From Chthoniobacteraceae bacterium (lineage in GTDB: Bacteria > Verrucomicrobiota > Verrucomicrobiia > Chthoniobacterales > Chthoniobacteraceae), in contig CANIWM010000008.1 in NCBI GenBank assembly GCA_947471505.1, positions 1 to 64,000 on the forward strand: a DNA stretch of 64,000 bases, read 5' to 3'. Numbering within the stretch: position 1 is the first letter of the stretch; every line of letters begins with the position of its first letter. A program made the translations under genes and the position numbers. Below are positions 17,318 to 25,179 of this stretch, in pieces. Below the pieces are notes generated by a model. That model was given only the letters and a program-made list of their open reading frames with translations, searched no databases and was not told the DNA's origin.

Positions 17318-18355
17318 ATGTTCACGTTTGTCGTCCGCCGCATCTTCTCGTTGTTTCTCGTGCTGCTTGTCGCGGTCACGGCGAGCTTTTGCCTGCTGCG
17401 ACTCGCCCCCGGCAATCCCTTCACCCAAGGCGAGCGCGCCATGACTCCCGAGCAACTCAATGCGGAAGAGCGCAAGTATGACCTCGACGGCTCGCTCTTC
17501 TCCCAATGGGCGCGCTACATCGGCGTGCAGCGCAAGAACTCGAAGGAAAATGTCCGAGATGTCCGGCAAGAAACCATTTCCGAAAAATCCGGCGGAAGAG
17601 AGGTTTCGCAAGGGACTCGTGAACTCGGTGAATTCTCCGGCCTGCTCCAAGGAGACTTCCAGCCCTGCCTCAAATACAAGGACCGCACCGTCCGCGAACT
17701 CATTGTCCAAACCATCCCCGTCTCCGCCACGCTCGGCGCCCTCGCTTTACTCCTCGCCACCGTAGTCGGCGTCACGCTTGGCAGTCTCGCTGCGCTCAAA
17801 AAGGACAAGCTCGCCGACGCCGGGACGATGTTCTTTGCACTCTTCGCCGTCTCGCTGCCCACCTTTGTCGTCGGGCCTGCGCTCATCCTCGTCTTCGCTC
17901 TGTGGCTGCGCTGGCTGCCCGTCGGCGGGTGGAATGGCGCGTCGAGCATCGTGCTGCCCGCCATCACGCTTGCCGGACCGTTCATCGCGTATATCAGCCG
18001 CCTCACCCGGACGAGTATGCTGGAGGTGCTCGGGCAGGATTTCGTCCGGACGGCACGGGCAAAAGGGCTGGCGGAGAAGCGCGTCATCTACCGCCATGCG
18101 CTGAAGGTCGCCATCCTTCCCGTCGTCAGCTTCGTCGGCCCGCTCGCGGCGAATCTCGTCACCGGCTCACTCGTCGTGGAGTCCGTCTTCAGCCTCCCCG
18201 GCATGGGCGGCTTCTTCGTCAACTCCGTCCTCAACCGCGACGTCTTCCTCTGCTGCGGCACCGTCGTCATCTACTGCACGCTCCTCGTCCTGCTGAACCT
18301 CGTCGTGGACGTTGCCTACAAGTTCCTCGACCCACGCATCACACTCGATGAGTAG
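17318..18355 (+). CDS. Peptide-type ABC transporter permease (DppB/OppB-like)
   Basis: 345 residues. The N-terminus FVVRRIFSLFLVLLVAVTAS and the early LRLAPGNPF are diagnostic of DppB-type permeases. Six hydrophobic segments follow, with the EAA-type coupling loop DFVRTARAKGLAEKRVIYRH and LVVESVFSLPGMGGFFV near the end. The periplasmic loop after helix 1 carries an unusual charged stretch (about residues 68-105, with KENVRDVRQETISEKSGG). It pairs with the overlapping downstream permease. No substrate-binding protein or ATPase gene is adjacent. Confidence 0.93.
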   Translation: MFTFVVRRIFSLFLVLLVAVTASFCLLRLAPGNPFTQGERAMTPEQLNAEERKYDLDGSLFSQWARYIGVQRKNSKENVRDVRQETISEKSGGREVSQGTRELGEFSGLLQGDFQPCLKYKDRTVRELIVQTIPVSATLGALALLLATVVGVTLGSLAALKKDKLADAGTMFFALFAVSLPTFVVGPALILVFALWLRWLPVGGWNGASSIVLPAITLAGPFIAYISRLTRTSMLEVLGQDFVRTARAKGLAEKRVIYRHALKVAILPVVSFVGPLAANLVTGSLVVESVFSLPGMGGFFVNSVLNRDVFLCCGTVVIYCTLLVLLNLVVDVAYKFLDPRITLDE

Positions 18356-19253
18356 CCCAGCCACCCATCCCGGAGCGCTCCGCCGCTTGTTAAAGAACCC
18401 CAAAGCCATCGCCGCGCTTGCCGTGCTCGGGCTCATCATCCTGCTCGCCATCGCCGGGCCGTGGGTCTTCCCGTATGCGCCCGAGACCACTTCCTCCGCC
18501 ACCCTCTCGCCACCCTCTTCCGAGCATTGGTTCGGCACCGACCTCAATGGCCGCGACCTCTTCTCCCGCGTCCTCCAAGGCGCACGCGTCTCCCTCATTG
18601 TCGGGATGTGCGGCGCGCTCGTCAGCTTCCTCATCGGCACCGCCTACGGGCTCGTCTCCGGCTACGTCGGCGGGCGCACGGATAACGTCATGATGCGCCT
18701 CGTCGAAGTCCTCCACAGCGTCCCCCGGCTCATCATCATCATCGTCGCCATCTTCACGTTTGCCCCGAGGCTGGAGGGCTTTCTCCACGTCCATTGGCCC
18801 GAGATGAAAGGCTACGCCAAAGTGCTCCTCATCATCCTCAGCCTCGGCCTCATCGAATGGCTCTCCATGGCCCGCATCGTCCGGGGCCAAGTCCTCACCT
18901 TAAAAGAGCAGCAGTTCGTCCTCGCCGCCCGCGCACTGGGGCAAAGCCACGTCCGCATCCTCCTTCGCCACATCCTCCCCAATCTCATCGGCGTAGTCGT
19001 CGTCTATCTCACCCTCACCATCCCCGCTGTCATCCTCGACGAATCATTCCTGAGCTTCCTCGGCCTCGGAATCAGCGACCCACAAGCGAGCTGGGGCAGC
19101 CTCCTCAGCGATGGGAAAAACGCCATCAACCCCATCCGCAGCTACTGGTGGCTCCTCGTCTTCCCCGCCACCGCCATGTCGCTCACCCTTCTCTCCCTCA
19201 ACTTCCTCGGCGACGCCCTCCGCGACGCCCTCGACCCACGCGCCCGCCGGTGA
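18348..19253 (+). CDS. Peptide-type ABC transporter permease (DppC/OppC-like)
   Basis: 301 residues from the ATG at 18348, which overlaps the end of the preceding permease by eight bases (a longer start at 18312 is possible). Features: the N-terminal basic segment and first helix (AIAALAVLGLIILLAIAGPW), HWFGTDLNGRDLFSRVLQGA, the coupling loop QFVLAARALGQSHVRILLRH, and DESFLSFLGLGISDPQASWG, all typical of OppC. It forms the heterodimeric inner-membrane channel with the previous protein for oligopeptides or similar solutes. Confidence 0.94.
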   Translation: MSSPATHPGALRRLLKNPKAIAALAVLGLIILLAIAGPWVFPYAPETTSSATLSPPSSEHWFGTDLNGRDLFSRVLQGARVSLIVGMCGALVSFLIGTAYGLVSGYVGGRTDNVMMRLVEVLHSVPRLIIIIVAIFTFAPRLEGFLHVHWPEMKGYAKVLLIILSLGLIEWLSMARIVRGQVLTLKEQQFVLAARALGQSHVRILLRHILPNLIGVVVVYLTLTIPAVILDESFLSFLGLGISDPQASWGSLLSDGKNAINPIRSYWWLLVFPATAMSLTLLSLNFLGDALRDALDPRARR

Positions 19254-19347
19254 TCAACTAAATGCGCTAAAAGACGCTAAAATTTTTGCCACACACACGA
19301 CGTTCACATAGCCTCCTTTTAGCGCCCTTTAGCGCCTTTAGCTGATC
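19252..19347. repeat. Imperfect inverted repeat built from GCGCTAAA units
   Basis: The left arm (19252-19282) starts GATCAACTAAATGCGCTAAA. The reverse complement of the right arm (19317-19347) starts GATCAGCTAAAGGCGCTAAA. About 27 of 31 positions match. Each arm holds two to three direct copies of a (G/A)CGCTAAA unit. It fills the gap between the OppC-like gene and rpe. It may be a small non-autonomous element or a transcriptional hairpin. Confidence 0.7.
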
Positions 19348-19358
19348 AAAAAAACACC

Positions 19359-20018
19359 ATGCACCCGACCATCATCGCACCATCCATCCTCGCCGCCGAC
19401 TGGGGGCGTCTCCACGAACAAATCCGAGCCGTCGAAGCCGCAGGCGCAGACTGGCTCCACCTCGATGTCATGGACGGACACCTCGTCGATAACATCAGCT
19501 TCGGCCCCGGCTTCTGCGACGCCGTCGCCCGCGTCGCCACCACCCCGCTCGATGTGCATCTCATGATTTCGCGCCCCGATCACTACTGGCCGCGCTTTGC
19601 CAAACTCGCCCACAACATCACCATCCACGTCGAAGCCCAATGCGACGTCGCCGCCACCCTCCGCGACATCCGCGCGGCGGGCATCGGCGCAGGCATCTCC
19701 CTCAAACCCGGCACCCCCTTTAGCGAAATCGAGCCGCTCCTCCCCCTCGTCGATCTCGTCCTCATCATGACCGTCGAGCCCGGCTTCGGCGGCCAGCCCT
19801 TCCTCGCGGGCCAGATGGAGAAAGTCACCGCCGCCCGCGACCAGCGCACCATCCGGCAGCTCAACTACCGCATCCAAGTCGATGGCGGCATCAACCACAC
19901 CACCGGCCAACAAAGCCGCACCGCCGGAGCCGACACCCTCGTCGCCGGCAGCAGCATCTTCGGAGCACCCGACATGGCCGCCGCCATCCGCACCCTCCGC
20001 GCCGTGGACACCCCATAG
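19359..20018 (+). CDS. rpe: Ribulose-phosphate 3-epimerase
   Basis: 219 residues, a TIM barrel. IIAPSILAADWGRL, GADWLHLDVMDGHLVDNISF (with the metal-binding His and Asp), PLDVHLMI, MTVEPGFGGQPF and QVDGGINHTT are the family signatures in order. It interconverts ribulose-5-phosphate and xylulose-5-phosphate in the pentose phosphate pathway. The C-terminal phosphate-binding segment reads TLVAGSSIFGAPD. Confidence 0.96.
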   Translation: MHPTIIAPSILAADWGRLHEQIRAVEAAGADWLHLDVMDGHLVDNISFGPGFCDAVARVATTPLDVHLMISRPDHYWPRFAKLAHNITIHVEAQCDVAATLRDIRAAGIGAGISLKPGTPFSEIEPLLPLVDLVLIMTVEPGFGGQPFLAGQMEKVTAARDQRTIRQLNYRIQVDGGINHTTGQQSRTAGADTLVAGSSIFGAPDMAAAIRTLRAVDTP

Positions 20019-20053
20019 CGGTTTCTGGGTTAAAAGTGGAGAGGTGGAGCACG

Positions 20054-20180
20054 GACGGGATCGGCCCCCAAGGAGGGGGAACGTCCCGTTCCCCTGAACC
20101 ACGAAGTGGTTCCCAGCGGCTCGCACGTTAAGGGAGGCGCTTCGCGCCTCAGGGGAACGGGACGTTCCCCCTCCTTGAGC
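20054..20180. repeat. Long inverted repeat with internal hairpins (type A)
   Basis: Arms at 20070-20097 and 20149-20176 are perfectly complementary over about 28 bases (core GGGGGAACGTCCCGTTCCCC). Outside them GACGGGAT faces ATCCCGTC. Inside lie two small palindromes, GAACCACGAAGTGGTTC and AGGCGCTTCGCGCCT. The first palindrome recurs in the element at 45025. No coding capacity. Confidence 0.85.
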
Positions 20181-20236
20181 CCGTATTATCCCGTCTTCCC
20201 TAAATAAAGCGCCGATGTGAGCAGGCAAAAAGACTG

Positions 20237-20394
20237 GCGCGGGGGAGCGCGGGCTTCCAGCCCGTCCTCGCCGGCATCCTGCCGGGGAGTGGGAGACGCA
20301 CGCTTCGGCAGAGGGCCATTCTCGCGAGTGCCACGGTGTGTGTATCCGGCAGGATGCCGGACACTGCGGGCTAGAAGCCCGCGCTCCCCCGCGC
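20237..20394. repeat. Long inverted repeat with GCGGGCTTCCAGCCCG-type arms (type B)
   Basis: Arms at 20237-20264 and 20367-20394 are complementary apart from one base near the hairpin centre. Each arm itself contains a palindrome (CGGGCTTCCAGCCCG and CGGGCTAGAAGCCCG). Inside, CCGGCATCCTGCCGG faces CCGGCAGGATGCCGG. Nested palindromes of this kind are common between genes in PVC-group and acidobacterial genomes. Confidence 0.85.
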
Positions 20395-20495
20395 ACATCC
20401 TCAGTGCTTCTGGGTGAATCTCTGTAGCACGCTGTTCACTCAGCCCCAGGCATTGCGAGTCGCTCTGGGGCACGACGCCGGACCGCGTAGATACG

Positions 20496-20810
20496 TTGTT
20501 CGATGTGAACTTGCTGCGCAGCACCCAGCAAGTCATCCCCGGAGCGCCGGTGGATACCCTGTGGACGCCCGCTAACCGGAGACTTACGACGACGGCCCTC
20601 CCCGCAGGCGCGACCCGCCTAGAAGCTTGGCGCGAAGGCCCCGGTGGGATGCCCGAGCTGCTCGCCATCGGCAATCCCGGCGAGCTATTCGTGGAAATCC
20701 CGGCGACCGTCACGTTCGACTCGGGCGACCTCTATCAACTCTGGCTGCAAGCCCGCAATTCCCGAGGCAGCAGCCCCGCCGGGCCGAAGCAAAACTGGAC
20801 GGCACCGTAG
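20496..20810 (+). CDS. Possible gene remnant, fibronectin-III-like fragment
   Basis: A 104-residue frame with beta-sheet character (LPAGATRLEAWREG, LYQLWLQARNSRGSSPAGPK) resembling the last strands of a fibronectin-type domain. It has no signal peptide or convincing ribosome-binding site, and repeats lie on both sides. It may be the tail of a lost surface protein. Weak evidence. Confidence 0.3.
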   Translation: MFDVNLLRSTQQVIPGAPVDTLWTPANRRLTTTALPAGATRLEAWREGPGGMPELLAIGNPGELFVEIPATVTFDSGDLYQLWLQARNSRGSSPAGPKQNWTAP

Positions 20811-20896
20811 CGGGATCGCGGTTTTTTTTGAACCGCAGATACGCGCAAATGCACGCACGGATTGTGGCAGTGAGGGCCAAAGGCCCGATGTCATAC

Positions 20897-21025
20897 CAGC
20901 CTAGGGCAACGCCCTAGGTCGTCTGGCAGAAGAATCCCAGCCCTGAAGGGGCGCTCCAAGATGAGCCGCCCCTTCAGGGCTCGTTCGTTGCGCGGGCCGG
21001 AACCTAGGGCGTTGCCCTAGGCTGG
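20897..21025. repeat. Inverted repeat with CCTAGGGC palindromes (type C)
   Basis: Arms at 20897-20919 and 21002-21025 pair as CAGCCTAGGGCAACGCCC against GGGCGTTGCCCTAGGCTG. The centre carries AGCCCTGAAGGGGCG facing CGCCCCTTCAGGGCT. No coding capacity. It lies 40 bases beyond the end of the leucine-rich-repeat gene and may act as its terminator. Confidence 0.85.
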
Positions 21026-21066
21026 GATGTCGCCGCACCTTCGGTGCTCCGCGCATTCGCGTACGG

Positions 21067-21807
21067 CTATGGTTCGATGATTTTCGTGTTCGGGAGGGCG
21101 GCCTTCAGCGATGCGACGCTCTCCTTCGACAGCCCCGTGCAGCCGGTGAGATAGACCGATTGCAGAGCGGGGAGGTTCTTGAGCGCGTCCACATTCGTAA
21201 GCCCCGTGCAGCCGATGAGCACGACCCCTTGCAGAGCGGAGAGGTTCTTGAGCGCGTCCACATTCGTCAGCCCCGTGCAGCCAGTGAGTATGAGCGTTTT
21301 CAGAGCGGAGAGGTTCTTGAGCGTGTCCAAGTCTGTCAGCCCCGTACATCTGTCGAGGCGGAGCCATTGCAGGGCGGTGAGGTTCTTGAGTACGTCCACA
21401 TTTGTCAGCACCGCGCAGTTGAGGAGCACCACCTCTTGCAGTCGAGTGAGGGGGCGCAGGGCGGAGAGTTCGCGCAAGGTGGCCGCATTGTCGATGCGCA
21501 GCCCCTTCGGATTCAGCAGGTGGACGATGGCGAGGTGTTGCTCAAACGCTTCGCTCGTCAAAATACCAATGGCGGTTACGCCATCCGACCAAGTCCCTTT
21601 CTTAAATGCGGCCTTCCAGTTCAGCCGAATCTCTTCGATCGGGTCGGTGTATTGCACCTTCCACCCCAGCGCCCTTGCCTCTTTGAGCGCAGCGCGGAAG
21701 GCGTATTGGGTCCACCCGCCGTATGCGAGGAACCCGGCGGCGAGGAGGAGGAGCCAGCGTTGGAGGTGCCACTTTCGGCGCGGTGGTGGTGGTGTGTCGG
21801 TGGTCAT
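21067..21807 (-). CDS. Membrane-anchored leucine-rich-repeat protein
   Basis: 246 residues from the ATG at 21807. A Pro/Arg-rich cytoplasmic start and one membrane segment (LLLLAAGFLAYGGWTQYAF) precede an exported part. About residues 115-230 are 23-residue leucine-rich repeats of the form LKNLSALKTLILTGCTGLTN, at least five in succession, each ending in VDA or similar. LRR arrays usually bind other proteins. The longer frame upstream of 21807 overlaps the next gene and is rejected. No partner is evident. Confidence 0.8.
   Translation of the reverse strand: MTTDTPPPPRRKWHLQRWLLLLAAGFLAYGGWTQYAFRAALKEARALGWKVQYTDPIEEIRLNWKAAFKKGTWSDGVTAIGILTSEAFEQHLAIVHLLNPKGLRIDNAATLRELSALRPLTRLQEVVLLNCAVLTNVDVLKNLTALQWLRLDRCTGLTDLDTLKNLSALKTLILTGCTGLTNVDALKNLSALQGVVLIGCTGLTNVDALKNLPALQSVYLTGCTGLSKESVASLKAALPNTKIIEP
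21172..21447. repeat. Four tandem 69-bp coding repeats
   Basis: The motif GAGGTTCTTGAG recurs at 21172, 21241, 21310 and 21379, exactly 69 bases (23 codons) apart, within the leucine-rich-repeat gene. The first two to three units are nearly identical at the DNA level, suggesting recent expansion. Confidence 0.9.
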
Positions 21808-21845
21808 GGTGAGCGAACGTGCGGAGAGGGGTATCGGGCAATCTC

Positions 21846-22349
21846 CTACAGCCCCCGTGGATGCCGCAGCACGGTGTTCTTTGATGAGCGGGACTTTGTG
21901 CTCCAGCGGGGGCCTTCGCCAGCTCCGTGCCAGCCGGTATCGAGGCGCAGGCCCGCGATTTCCAGAAAGACGTGGCCGGACCTCGCGTAAATCGTGATCC
22001 ATTCGCCACGCCCACTGCGGCCATAGTTGCGGAACCCATCGGAAGTCAGGCAGCCATCGAGCAGGTCCACTTCGCGCAGAACGTAGGAGGTCATGCCCGA
22101 GCAATCGTAGCCGGAATCCACCCCCTCGCAGCGCCCGCCGCCGTAGCGATAGGGCAGGCCGACGATGCGGTTGCCGGCAGCGATAGCGTCTTTCACCACA
22201 TCCGGCGCACCGTCGGAGACTTCCGCCAATCCATCCACGATGCGCCCGCCCTTTGAGGGAGAGTATCGGTAGTAAACCGTGCCGCCCCCCGAGCAAGCAG
22301 CGAGAAAGAGCGAAGCAAGAACAGCCAGCGATAGAGCGAAACGGTGCAT
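21846..22349 (-). CDS. Lipoprotein with NlpC/P60-like hydrolase fold
   Basis: 167 residues. The N-terminus LAVLASLFLAACSGGG is a lipoprotein signal with the lipobox LAAC. The catalytic region shows GLPYRYGGG, then YDCSGMTSYVL with the nucleophile Cys, and SGHVFLEIAGLRLDTG with the catalytic His, the pattern of NlpC/P60 cysteine peptidases that cut peptidoglycan stem peptides. The domain is short and the usual third polar residue is unclear. It is probably membrane-anchored in the periplasm. Confidence 0.78.
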   Translation of the reverse strand: MHRFALSLAVLASLFLAACSGGGTVYYRYSPSKGGRIVDGLAEVSDGAPDVVKDAIAAGNRIVGLPYRYGGGRCEGVDSGYDCSGMTSYVLREVDLLDGCLTSDGFRNYGRSGRGEWITIYARSGHVFLEIAGLRLDTGWHGAGEGPRWSTKSRSSKNTVLRHPRGL

Positions 22350-22478
22350 CCCGCCTACATGCCCGACGCCGCCGGGAAATCCAGCTTTCGTTCGCGGGTG
22401 TGATCAAACGTGGAATGAGTGCGAGTGGCGTGGGCGCTTCGCCCATGAAGGGGCGACACGCCAACCCTGCGAGTGTAA

Positions 22479-22629
22479 CGAGCCAAGGAGCGGCGGCATT
22501 CCTGCCGCCGTCCCCAAACGCGCCAAGCGCCTGATCCGAAGCGTGCGGCTCTCGGAATCTGCACGGTTTTCTGATTGGGCGCTTCGCGCTGTAGGGACGG
22601 CGGCAGGAATGCCGCCGCTCCTTGGCTCG
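22479..22629. repeat. Inverted repeat with GCGGCGGCATTCCTGCCGCC arms (type D)
   Basis: Arms of about 36 bases at 22479-22515 and 22594-22629 are complementary (CGAGCCAAGGAGCGGCGG facing CCGCCGCTCCTTGGCTCG). A CGCTTCGCGC-like hairpin lies inside. The element occupies most of the 394-base gap between the divergent lipoprotein and AsmA-like genes. The frame that remains open through it in front of the AsmA-like gene is not regarded as coding. Confidence 0.85.
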
Positions 22630-22743
22630 CTTCGCTCGCATGAGGCCGCTATCGCGACCTTCACGCATTCCACTTTTAACCACACCCTTCGTTCGCCCTG
22701 CGTGACTTTCTCCGCGGACCGGCTACAAGGCTCGCCTTTCCAC

Positions 22744-25170
22744 GTGTCCGACAAAGAAACGCCCAATAAAGCATCCAACACCAAAGCCCGCAAAAAGCGC
22801 GGGTTCTTTGGCAAACTTCGCCTGCTCATTTTATGGCTCATCCTGCTCGTGTGCATCGCGATTCAGGCTCCGGTTTTCCCCTACGTCGTCCGTGGCGTCG
22901 TGAACTTTGAGGCATGGCGCAACGGCGTCGGCGTCACCATCGGCGCGGTGGAGGGGACGATCTTTGAGCCCCTCGTCCTCCGCGATACCGTGTGGACCTA
23001 CGCTTCGCCCACCGGCGCTGCGACAAGGCTGGAGGCCCGTCGCGTTCGCGGGTGGTTCGCGTGGAGCAATATCTTCCCCGCGCCCGTCGCCGGGTGGATT
23101 CGCAATGGCGCGGCACAGCTCGGCGCAGAGCCGCTCGGCGGCAACGGCATCTGGTGGCAGCGGCTGGAAATTGACGGCGTCTCCGCAAAGCTCGCGCTGC
23201 CCGCTGGCGCACCTGTGCCCGCCGTTTCCTCCGCGCCATGGGTGGACCTCCGGCCCGGCGGAGATTGGCTGCGGATGCCGCTCTTCTTCGACCTGCGCGA
23301 CGCCGACGTGATCATGGAGCGCGGCACGGAATTCATCCGCGCCAGCAATCTGAAATTCATCGCCAGCGCGCTAGAGCCCGGCCACCTCGTCGCCGGGCAA
23401 CTCACCATTAAGACGACTTGGTTTTCCAAAAACTTCCGCGAAGTGCGCGGACGGACGAGCCTCGAAGGCACCCGCATCACCGCCGCCGGGATGACGCTCG
23501 CGCCCGATCTCAAAGTGAACACGTTCAGCGTAGAGCTTGCGGATTTGCCGTTGGGGAAAATCGCGTGGGAGACTGCCCTCGACGCCTTCGGCGGCACCCT
23601 CGTCGCCGAGGCCGAAATCGCGCCCCACGACAAAGACCTCGGCCTCAGCGTGAACGGCAGATTTGCGAACATTGACCTCGGTTCGCTCTCCACATTCTTC
23701 GGCCTCAGCGAAGCGGCGGGCGGCGTCATCCGCGAAGGGACATTCATTTTCCACGGCAGCCCGCGCGACATCACGCTCGGCGATTCGCGGCTGCGGCTGG
23801 AAGCGGACCGCGTGCAGTGGGAATCGCGCCAGTGGGACACGCTCGTGCTCGGCCTTTCCGTCGTCGAACAGCGGCTCGTCATCCCCGAGTGCAAGCTCAA
23901 GCAAGGCTCCAACGAACTCGCCCTCAGCGGCACCCTCGCCATGCCGCAGCCCGGCGCGAAGTGGTGGGAGCTGCCGTTCGACCTCAAGATCGACGCCTCC
24001 ATCCGCAACCTCACCGAGCTTTCCGCGCTGCTCTTGCCCGAGTTCACCTACACCGCTGGCGAGCTGTTCCTGCGCGGCTCCGTGAGCGGCTCCGGCGCAA
24101 AACCGAAGACCCTCCCGAGCTACGACGGCCAACTCATCGTCAACGGCAAGGGCCTGAAATGGCGCACCGCACCGCTCGATCACCTCACCGGCGCCCTCGT
24201 CTTCAAAGGACGCGAAGCACAGATCGTGAACGCCCAATTTGACAACGACGACGACTACCTCCGCGCCAACGGCACCGTGAGCCTCGACACCGGCGGCTTC
24301 GACGGGCGCGTGAGGGCATCCGTCCGCGACCTCCGGCTCTACGGCGCGCTCCTCGGCCCGCCGATCTTCCCCGCGCCCGTCGCTGGCAGCGCCGCGATTT
24401 CATGGGCGGGGAAATGGACCGACGATCAGCGAAAGGGCGACTTCACCGCGAAGCTCGGGCGCTTTCACCTCCTCGGGGCCAACGCGACCTACCCGCTCGA
24501 CGCCGAACTTTCCGGCACCGTCGAGCGCGAGCAACTGCTCTTCGACAAATTCAAAGTCAGCCAAAACGGCACCATCCTCACCGCCGCAGTCGGCGTCGGC
24601 CCCAGCCTCGTCAACCTCAGCGACATCCGCCTGCAAAAGAACGGCGAGATTTGGCTCGAAGGCGCAGCACTCCTCCCGCTCGACCTGTGGCAACGCTGGC
24701 CGGATGTGAATTTCACCAAGCTGCTCAACGAAGACACCGTGGGCCGCATCCAGCTCACCGCCAAAAACCTCCGCCTCGCCGACGCCTCGCAGCTCACCGG
24801 CTTCGAGTGGCCGCTCGGCGGAATCGTCAACGGCACCCTCACCGCAGACGGCGCGCTCAAGTCCATCAAGCTCGGCGGCGCAGTCCAACTCACCGGCGCG
24901 AAAATCCCGCTCAACTGGAACGGCAGCACCGTGACGGAAACCAACGCCGACTTCGCCCTCGACGGCAACACCATCACCCTCACCAAAGCCGAAGGCCGCC
25001 ACCCCGAAGGAACCTTTACCCTCACCGGCACGCTCCTCCTCGGAAACCTCCGCGCCCCTCAGCTCAACGCCACCGGCACCGGCACCCGAACAGAAAAGCC
25101 CTTCACGCTCAAAGCCGCCGGCCCCGCAGCCAGCGCAGTCATCACGCTCGAAGACGTGAAAGCAGAGTGA
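22744..25170 (+). CDS. Large AsmA/TamB-like envelope protein
   Basis: About 808 residues from a GTG at 22744 (VSDKETPNKAS). A basic cytoplasmic stretch (KARKKRGFFGK) and one membrane segment (LLILWLILLVCIAIQAPVF) anchor a long beta-rich periplasmic part with repeated strand patterns (e.g. GAVEGTIFEPLVLRDTVW, TRITAAGMTLAPDLKVNTF, LRANGTVSLDTGGFDG). The early VVNFEAWRNGVGVTIGAVEG and the layout match AsmA-type proteins, thought to move or buffer lipids between membranes. The true start is uncertain because the frame is open upstream through repeat DNA. No catalytic motif. Confidence 0.7.
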   Translation: MSDKETPNKASNTKARKKRGFFGKLRLLILWLILLVCIAIQAPVFPYVVRGVVNFEAWRNGVGVTIGAVEGTIFEPLVLRDTVWTYASPTGAATRLEARRVRGWFAWSNIFPAPVAGWIRNGAAQLGAEPLGGNGIWWQRLEIDGVSAKLALPAGAPVPAVSSAPWVDLRPGGDWLRMPLFFDLRDADVIMERGTEFIRASNLKFIASALEPGHLVAGQLTIKTTWFSKNFREVRGRTSLEGTRITAAGMTLAPDLKVNTFSVELADLPLGKIAWETALDAFGGTLVAEAEIAPHDKDLGLSVNGRFANIDLGSLSTFFGLSEAAGGVIREGTFIFHGSPRDITLGDSRLRLEADRVQWESRQWDTLVLGLSVVEQRLVIPECKLKQGSNELALSGTLAMPQPGAKWWELPFDLKIDASIRNLTELSALLLPEFTYTAGELFLRGSVSGSGAKPKTLPSYDGQLIVNGKGLKWRTAPLDHLTGALVFKGREAQIVNAQFDNDDDYLRANGTVSLDTGGFDGRVRASVRDLRLYGALLGPPIFPAPVAGSAAISWAGKWTDDQRKGDFTAKLGRFHLLGANATYPLDAELSGTVEREQLLFDKFKVSQNGTILTAAVGVGPSLVNLSDIRLQKNGEIWLEGAALLPLDLWQRWPDVNFTKLLNEDTVGRIQLTAKNLRLADASQLTGFEWPLGGIVNGTLTADGALKSIKLGGAVQLTGAKIPLNWNGSTVTETNADFALDGNTITLTKAEGRHPEGTFTLTGTLLLGNLRAPQLNATGTGTRTEKPFTLKAAGPAASAVITLEDVKAE

Positions 25171-25179
25171 CCTCCCGCG

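Noticed and set aside
17207-17710. 168-residue N-terminal extension of the Ala-rich protein
   Set aside because: It is antisense to the permease gene. The signal peptide at 17206 or 17191 gives a natural start.
21172-21447. Possible CRISPR-like array from regular 69-base spacing
   Set aside because: The repeats are contiguous coding units of a leucine-rich-repeat protein with no spacers and no cas genes.
21808-22683. Long N-terminal extension of the leucine-rich-repeat protein
   Set aside because: It overlaps the lipoprotein gene in the same direction and the repeat element. The membrane segment begins naturally after 21807.
22279-22743. 155-residue N-terminal extension of the AsmA-like protein
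   Set aside because: It reads through an inverted-repeat element and overlaps the divergent lipoprotein gene; no domain is seen.
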